From Candidatus Omnitrophota bacterium (lineage in GTDB: Bacteria > Omnitrophota > Gorgyraeia > Duberdicusellales > 4484-171): 5,019 nt of DNA. Of this stretch, positions 1 to 5,019 are shown piece after piece. The stretch spans positions 1 to 5,019 of the forward strand of contig WJKZ01000024.1 in the NCBI GenBank assembly GCA_014728785.1, given 5' to 3'. Each line of letters starts with the position of its first letter. Positions within the stretch are counted from its first letter, which is position 1. A model generated the notes under the pieces. That model was not told the DNA's origin. It ran no database searches and saw only the letters and a program-made list of their open reading frames with translations. The position numbers and the translations under genes were made by a program.

Positions 1-5
1 CTACA

Positions 6-1169
<1,164 letters not shown>

Positions 1170-1172
1170 CTA

Positions 1173-1388
1173 TTATTTTTTAAATAAAAAGTATAAAATT
1201 AAACTCAAGATTAAACTTAAAACGATTGAAGTAGCTAAGGGGAAATAAAAAACAAAATTCTTTTTTTCTATATAGATATCACCGGGCATCTTTCCTAAAA
1301 AAGGGATTTTTAGGCCCATACGGATAAATAATCCCGTTAAAATAAGTAATACTCCCGCTATTATTAAGAATTTAGCCATAGAATTCAT
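1173..1388 (-). CDS. DUF2905 family small membrane protein
   Basis: The product is a 71-residue protein of unknown function with two predicted membrane helices (about 6-23 and 49-68). A short loop between them carries the family pattern, here FLGKMPGDIYIEKKNFVFYFPLATS (about 30-54), in which PGDI and FYFPLATS are the recognisable parts. It ends with a basic FKK tail. The start could be the ATG at 1388 or the one at 1379; the second gives MAKFLIIAGVLL, which looks more like the family's usual N-terminus. Neither has a clear Shine-Dalgarno sequence. It lies 32 bases after ruvB and before tgt, a position seen for this family in several other bacteria, where queA is often also present. That placement hints at a conserved but unknown link to the neighbouring genes. 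Family assignment is fairly sure; the role is not known. Confidence 0.85.
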   Translation of the reverse strand: MNSMAKFLIIAGVLLILTGLFIRMGLKIPFLGKMPGDIYIEKKNFVFYFPLATSIVLSLILSLILYFLFKK

Positions 1389-1420
1389 AAAAATTAATAT
1401 ATATCCGTAGGTAGGATAAA

Positions 1421-2440
1421 CTAAAAACTTTCCTGCCTGCTCTCGTAAGGAATATTCAAATGGTTATAAGATGCTCTGGTAGCTAATCTGCCGCGAGGAG
1501 TACGAATCACATATCCTTTATTCAAAAGATAAGGTTCAACCACATCCTCAAGCGTAGCCTTATCTTCCCCCAGTGAAGCGGCAATCGCCTCAATCCCTAC
1601 AGGGCCGCCTCTGTAAAGGCCTATTATGGTCTCTAAATATTTCCTGTCCATCTTATCGAATCCTTCTCCATCTACTCCTATCTGATTTAAGGCGTCCCGG
1701 GTTATCTTGATATTGACAACTCCTTCACCGATTACCTGGGCATAATCCCTTATGCGTTTAAGGAGCCGGTTACAGAGCCTGGGGGTACCGCGAGAACGTT
1801 TCGCTATCTCAAGGCAACTCTCTTTATCTATCTGAACCTCGAGCAATTCGGCGCTCCTGTGAGCTATTATAGAAAGCGCCTCAGGATTATAAAAATCAAA
1901 ATCGAAAAAAAGGCCGAAACGTCCCCGCAGGGGAGAGCTCAACATACCTTTTCTGGTGGTAGCTCCTATTAAGGTGAAAGGCTTAAGGTTAAACTTAACA
2001 CTTTTGGCATAAGGCCCTTTATCGATTACAAAATCTATCTGGAAATTCTCCATAGCCGGGTAAAGAAACTCTTCTACCACCTTAGAAAGACGGTGTATTT
2101 CATCTACGAAAAGTATATCTCCCCTTTCCAGATTGGTAAGAATGCCGACCAAGTCCCCGGCTCTTTCTATCGCCGGGCCGCTGGTAGAAGTGAATTTCTT
2201 CCCCATTTCGTGAGCTATGCAGTAAGCTAAAGAAGTCTTGCCCAGACCGGGAGGCCCGGATAAAAGGAGATGTTCCAAAGGTTCATTGCGCCCCTTCGCA
2301 GCTTGTATGGCAATCTTTAAAGAATCAACGGTTTTAGTCTGTCCGATAAATTCTTCCAGATTTTTAGGCCGCAGAGAAAGATTTATTATTTTCTCTTCCT
2401 CATTCTCTTTTAAATAATCTACATATTTCTCTTCATCCAT
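1421..2440 (-). CDS. ruvB: Holliday junction branch-migration helicase RuvB
   Basis: RuvB is the AAA+ motor that, docked on RuvA, drives branch migration of Holliday junctions before RuvC cuts them. All parts of the 339-residue family protein are present: the N-terminal LRPKNLEEFIGQ (23-34), Walker A GPPGLGKT (62-69), Walker B ILFVDEIHR (109-117), sensor 1 GATTR (159-163), the arginine-finger segment SPLRGRFG (169-176, finger at Arg174), sensor 2 RGTPR (217-221), and the C-terminal winged helix ending TPRGRLAT (314-321). One position is unusual: the commonly seen SPLRDRFG has Gly173 in place of Asp; the catalytic residues are intact. The ATG has a clear GGAGAA upstream at a long 12-base spacing. 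ruvA and ruvC are not in the window. The downstream DUF2905 gene is a frequent neighbour of ruvB. Confidence 0.97.
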   Translation of the reverse strand: MDEEKYVDYLKENEEEKIINLSLRPKNLEEFIGQTKTVDSLKIAIQAAKGRNEPLEHLLLSGPPGLGKTSLAYCIAHEMGKKFTSTSGPAIERAGDLVGILTNLERGDILFVDEIHRLSKVVEEFLYPAMENFQIDFVIDKGPYAKSVKFNLKPFTLIGATTRKGMLSSPLRGRFGLFFDFDFYNPEALSIIAHRSAELLEVQIDKESCLEIAKRSRGTPRLCNRLLKRIRDYAQVIGEGVVNIKITRDALNQIGVDGEGFDKMDRKYLETIIGLYRGGPVGIEAIAASLGEDKATLEDVVEPYLLNKGYVIRTPRGRLATRASYNHLNIPYESRQESF

Positions 2441-2452
2441 AAAAAAATTAGG

Positions 2453-2458
2453 TTCTCC
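2453..2458 (-). promoter_or_regulatory. Ribosome binding site of ruvB
   Basis: GGAGAA lies 12 bases before the ruvB ATG, with a spacer that ends in a run of seven T on the coding strand. It is the best Shine-Dalgarno match at any junction in the window and supports the ATG at 2440. The spacing is longer than the common 5-9 bases. It suggests ruvB can initiate on its own rather than only by coupling to scpA. Confidence 0.6.
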
Positions 2459-2469
2459 AAAGCCGGATT

Positions 2470-3177
2470 TTAAAAAGAAGTGTAAACTTCTTCTTTTCGG
2501 GCTATCAATATAGGCCCGAAAAGCTCTTCCTGAACCGCTACTACTTCTTTTAGTTTTATCAGCTCCAATATCGCCAGAAAAGTAACCACTATCTCCAGTT
2601 TGCTTTTAGCCGAGGAAAACAGCGCATCCAGGGCGACTTTTTCTTTTGAAAGAAGCAGGTGGAGTAAATCATGGATCTTGTCCTCAACCGTAAATTCTTC
2701 TCTTACTACCTCAAAGAATATCTCTTTAGGTACTTCTTTTAAGGCTGATTTAAACGCACTTATTAAATCAAAAATAGAAGCTTCTATGTAAACTTCGACA
2801 TTGTTGGAATCAGAAGACGGTCTTTTGAAATATTTATTTCTTTCAACTTCTTTGGTACGTAAAAAATCGGCTGCCCCTTTGAATTTCTCGTATTCGAGTA
2901 TTTTTTTAACCAGTTCTTCCCGCGGGTCCTCCTCGGGTTCTTCGGCCTGCTGCTGTTGGGGCAGCAGCATTTTTGATTTTATGCTTATCAAGTTTGCGGC
3001 CATTACAAGATACTCCGAGGCTATATTTATATCAAGGAGCTTCATTAACTCTAAAAACTGTAAATACTGATTTACTACTTTGGCTATAGGTATGTCATAA
3101 ATATTCAGATGGTCCTTTTTAATAAGATAAATTAATAAATCCAGAGGACCTTCAAATATATCAAGTCTTATCTTCAT
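2470..3177 (-). CDS. scpA: Segregation and condensation protein A (kleisin)
   Basis: ScpA is the kleisin that bridges the two SMC heads and, with ScpB, forms the bacterial condensin that organises and segregates the chromosome. The 235 residues show both family domains. The N-terminal helical domain (about 1-75) begins IRLDIFEGPLDLLIYLIKK and ends NLISIKSKMLLP; in the family it contacts the SMC neck. A low-complexity linker follows, with four Gln and many acidic residues (74-86). The C-terminal winged helix (about 160-227), with VVTFLAILELIKL and EELFGPI, contacts the SMC head cap. The length is close to normal. The ATG lies 6 bases after the trpS stop and has no Shine-Dalgarno sequence, only an AT-rich leader, so translation may depend on coupling to trpS. 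The usual partner gene scpB does not follow; ruvB does. The 3' end of the gene carries two stem-loops, listed separately. Confidence 0.95.
   Translation of the reverse strand: MKIRLDIFEGPLDLLIYLIKKDHLNIYDIPIAKVVNQYLQFLELMKLLDINIASEYLVMAANLISIKSKMLLPQQQQAEEPEEDPREELVKKILEYEKFKGAADFLRTKEVERNKYFKRPSSDSNNVEVYIEASIFDLISAFKSALKEVPKEIFFEVVREEFTVEDKIHDLLHLLLSKEKVALDALFSSAKSKLEIVVTFLAILELIKLKEVVAVQEELFGPILIARKEEVYTSF
2475..2523 (-). other. Tandem stem-loops at the 3' end of scpA
   Basis: Two inverted repeats abut exactly. The first in the transcript (2523-2493) pairs 13 bases of each arm, with one bulged C in the 5' arm of the RNA and a 4-base loop; its core is CGGGC/GCCCG. The second (2492-2475) is a perfect 7-bp stem, AAGAAGT with ACTTCTT, around a 4-base loop. 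It could extend by three more pairs (one of them G-U), which would invade the base of the first stem. Its 3' arm runs into TTCTTTTTAAAA across the scpA stop. Both lie in coding sequence, 12-17 bases before the ruvB Shine-Dalgarno site. They could act as a weak terminator, attenuator or mRNA-processing barrier between scpA and ruvB. The pairing is seen directly; the function is inference. Confidence 0.4.
2948..2969 (-). repeat. CAG/CTG inverted repeat inside scpA
   Basis: A perfect 8-bp inverted repeat (TGCTGCTG and CAGCAGCA) surrounds a 6-base loop. It lies where scpA encodes the end of the N-terminal domain and the start of the Gln-rich linker (residues about 70-77). It is made of short CTG and CAG runs, so it is both hairpin-forming and prone to slippage. 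It may be a simple by-product of coding Leu-Leu-Pro followed by four Gln. Confidence 0.5.
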
Positions 3178-3183
3178 ATTTAA

Positions 3184-4164
3184 TTAAAATTTCATTGCCT
3201 CCCTCACCCTCTGCATGGTGGAAGAAGCGGCTTCTTTGGCCTTATTTTTACCATCCTGCAAAATGCCGGCAACATAGTCTTTTTTTCTCATCAATTCTTT
3301 TTTCTTTCTTCTCCGGGGAGATACGAATTCCTTCATTATCTGAATCAGACGCTTTTTACAATCCGTACATCCCCGGGCGGCATTGCGGCATTCTCTATCG
3401 ACCTGCTCTTTTTCCCCGGGACTGAATATAGAATAGTAGTTGAATATATTGCATAAGTGAGGCCGCCCAGGGTCTTTTCTTTTCTTACGCTGGGGGTCTG
3501 TAAACATTTCGGATATCTTTCGCTCAAGCTCGGAATCTTCCTCATCAAGTGATATATAGTTATTATAACTCTTGCTCATTTTCCTTCCGTCCAGCCCCAT
3601 AAACCTGGGAATTTGAGTCAATAGAGGTTGGGGTTCTTTAAATATGTCTTTTTTGTATATCGAATGGAATCTCCTGGCTATTTCCCGGCATAACTCAAGA
3701 TGAGGAATCTGGTCCTCGCCCACCGGGACAAAATCAGCCCGGTACAAGACGATATCGGCAGCCTGCAAAGCCGGGTAACCCAGAAAAGCATAGGTATTTA
3801 TATCTTTTTCTTTTAACTGCTTCACCTGCTCTTTGAAAGTCGGACACCTGGACAGCCAGCCGAGAGGTGTTAAGCTTGCGAAAATCATAAACAATTGCAG
3901 GTGTTCTTCTACCTCTGACTGGGAAAAAATAACCGAACTTTCAGGGTCTATCCCGTAACTCAACCAATCACAAACGTTGTCAAAAGTGTTTTCTTTGATG
4001 GAAGAGGCGTTTTTGTATTCGCTCATCAATGCGTGCCAGTCGGCTATCATAAAAAAACATTTATAATTTTTCTGTAATTCTACCCAGTTGCTAAGAGCAC
4101 CCACCCAGTGCCCCAGGTGCAATTTGCCGGTAGGCCGCATTCCGCTCAGGATAACCTTTTTCAT
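3184..4164 (-). CDS. trpS: Tryptophanyl-tRNA synthetase
   Basis: This cytoplasmic class I synthetase charges tRNA-Trp with tryptophan using ATP. From the chosen ATG the protein has 326 residues, a normal bacterial length. It opens with KKVILSGMRPTGKLHLGHWVG, which holds the HIGH-type motif HLGH (16-19). The block YPALQAADIVLYRADFVPVGEDQ (about 130-152) contains the Asp that in the Bacillus enzyme reads the indole nitrogen. The KMSKS loop is intact at about 195-199, and the C-terminal GCTDCKK helix region is typical. The start is uncertain. An in-frame TTG at 4173 adds three residues, with AAGG (4181-4178) only 4 bases upstream of it; the same AAGG lies 13 bases before the ATG. I prefer the ATG because family members usually begin about there. 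scpA starts 6 bases after the TAA stop, which suggests coupled translation. Confidence 0.97.
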   Translation of the reverse strand: MKKVILSGMRPTGKLHLGHWVGALSNWVELQKNYKCFFMIADWHALMSEYKNASSIKENTFDNVCDWLSYGIDPESSVIFSQSEVEEHLQLFMIFASLTPLGWLSRCPTFKEQVKQLKEKDINTYAFLGYPALQAADIVLYRADFVPVGEDQIPHLELCREIARRFHSIYKKDIFKEPQPLLTQIPRFMGLDGRKMSKSYNNYISLDEEDSELERKISEMFTDPQRKKRKDPGRPHLCNIFNYYSIFSPGEKEQVDRECRNAARGCTDCKKRLIQIMKEFVSPRRRKKKELMRKKDYVAGILQDGKNKAKEAASSTMQRVREAMKF

Positions 4165-4179
4165 CTCTCTCAAGTTACC

Positions 4180-5019
4180 TTATTTATCTAATTTCTTAGC
4201 AATAACCTCTTCGCTGAAAACGTCTATGATGTCGTCTTCGGCTATTTTATCATAGCCTATACCTATACCGCACTCCAAACCCTCCTTAACCTCTTTTACA
4301 TCGTCTTTGAATCTCTTAAGAGTTTGAATCTTTCCTTTAAATATATTTTCATTATCCCTGATAAGCTGACAATACAGACCACGGCTTATTTTACCTTTTT
4401 CTACGAGGCAACCGGCTATAATCCCGGCTTTGGAAAGTTTAAAAACCGTTTTAACTCTGGCCCTGCCTGCAAAAGTCCTCTTAATCTGAGGAGTAAGCAA
4501 CCCTTCAAGGGCAGCCTTAACGTCATCTACCAGTTCATAAACTATCTGGTAGGAACGTAATTCTACTCCTTTCTTTTTTGCTAATTCTCTTATTTGCGGC
4601 TCCAGCCCAACCTTAAACCCTACAATAATAGCGTCACTGACTTCCGCAAGGAGTATATCCGAAGAATTGACCGCGCCCACTCCTTTATGGATTATCGCCA
4701 ACTCTACTTCACTGGAAGATATCTTGTTCAGGGTTTCTTCTACAGCTTCAAGGGTACCCCCCACATCCGCTTTCAAGACTACTTTCAGCTGTTTTAATTT
4801 ACCCTCTTTTACTTTGCTATACAGGTCCTCAAGTTTCAGGTGCTTGGCGGGAGCCTGCTGTTGCTTCTTTTCTTCTTCCTGCCGGCGGGAAGTAATCTCT
4901 TTCAGGCTTTTTTCATCCGGTACCACTATCAGCCTGTCTCCGGGGCGCGGAACGCCGTCTAAACCGAGTATTTCTACGGGAAAAGAAGGCCCGGCCTCAG
5001 TACAGGTATCCCCTTTATC
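4180..5019 (-). CDS. infB: Translation initiation factor IF-2, C-terminal part (5' end outside window)
   Basis: IF-2 is the GTPase that brings initiator fMet-tRNA to the 30S subunit and promotes 50S joining. Only the last 279 residues are here; the reading frame is open to the window edge at 5019, so the G domain lies outside. The visible part starts at the end of domain II, with the family signature EAGPSFPVEILGLDGVP at visible residues 8-24. A charged, Gln-rich linker follows (about 40-75). Domain III (about 80-177) begins VVLKADVGGTLEAVEETL and includes IIHKGVGAVNSSD. Domain IV (about 186-276), which binds fMet-tRNA, carries FKLSKAGIIAGC, LKRFKDDVKEV and the conserved ECGIGI. The stop is TAA. 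A GTG at 4926 is internal, because clear IF-2 sequence continues upstream of it. trpS follows within 15 bases, so the two are probably co-transcribed. Identification is secure. Confidence 0.97.
   Translation of the reverse strand, partial: DKGDTCTEAGPSFPVEILGLDGVPRPGDRLIVVPDEKSLKEITSRRQEEEKKQQQAPAKHLKLEDLYSKVKEGKLKQLKVVLKADVGGTLEAVEETLNKISSSEVELAIIHKGVGAVNSSDILLAEVSDAIIVGFKVGLEPQIRELAKKKGVELRSYQIVYELVDDVKAALEGLLTPQIKRTFAGRARVKTVFKLSKAGIIAGCLVEKGKISRGLYCQLIRDNENIFKGKIQTLKRFKDDVKEVKEGLECGIGIGYDKIAEDDIIDVFSEEVIAKKLDK

Noticed and set aside
1402..1418. Small inverted repeat TATCC/GGATA between ruvB and the DUF2905 gene
   Set aside because: It has only 5 pairs with a 7-base loop and no following T run; too weak to call a terminator or regulatory hairpin.
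2600..3070. Plus-strand open frames at 2600-2791 and 2801-3070
   Set aside because: They are antisense to scpA, rich in Ser and Leu as expected from reversed Glu/Lys-rich coding sequence, with no domain signal.
3195..3548. Open frames at 3195-3425 (plus) and 3345-3548 (minus)
   Set aside because: Both overlap the intact trpS coding sequence in other frames and have no recognisable content.
4324..4797. Plus-strand open frames at 4324-4560 and 4594-4797
   Set aside because: They are antisense to domains III and IV of infB and have no independent support.
4924..4926. GTG as a start for a separate 248-residue protein
   Set aside because: The frame continues upstream to the window edge with clear IF-2 domain II sequence, so the GTG is an internal valine codon.

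Overview
The window holds six protein genes, all on the minus strand and packed with gaps of 6 to about 48 bases. Read in the direction of transcription they are: the 3' part of infB (initiation factor IF-2), trpS (tryptophanyl-tRNA synthetase), scpA (kleisin subunit of the condensin-like SMC complex), ruvB (Holliday junction branch-migration motor), a small two-helix membrane protein of the DUF2905 family, and tgt (queuine/preQ1 tRNA-ribosyltransferase). No rRNA, tRNA, CRISPR array, insertion sequence or prophage signal is visible, and no stretch over 300 bases lacks a gene.

All six products are bacterial-type. Base composition is moderate to AT-leaning, with AT-rich junctions, and I see no shift in composition that would suggest a transferred segment. 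The gene order combines pieces known from several phyla: trpS-scpA(-scpB) as in some Deltaproteobacteria, and ruvB-DUF2905-(queA)-tgt(-yajC) as in some Firmicutes and other lineages. This fits a deep-branching or uncultured lineage; an Omnitrophota-like or Elusimicrobiota-like organism is a guess from general resemblance only. The sequence alone does not fix the phylum.

Layout: infB runs in from beyond the right edge and stops at 4180. trpS starts 15 bases later (or 6 bases later at an alternative TTG). scpA follows after 6 bases. ruvB follows after 29 bases and is the only gene with a clear Shine-Dalgarno sequence. The DUF2905 gene follows after 32 bases, and tgt after 48 bases to its ATG (39 to an alternative TTG). 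tgt ends five bases from the left edge. The layout suggests one housekeeping operon joining translation (infB, trpS, tgt) with chromosome maintenance (scpA, ruvB).

The most notable points are what is missing and one RNA structure. scpB, queA, ruvA/ruvC and rbfA are absent from the places they often occupy. The last codons of scpA form a 13-bp stem-loop directly abutting a second, weaker stem-loop that ends in a U-rich run just before ruvB. I found no convincing undescribed system; this is essentially an ordinary core-gene operon with an unusual arrangement.
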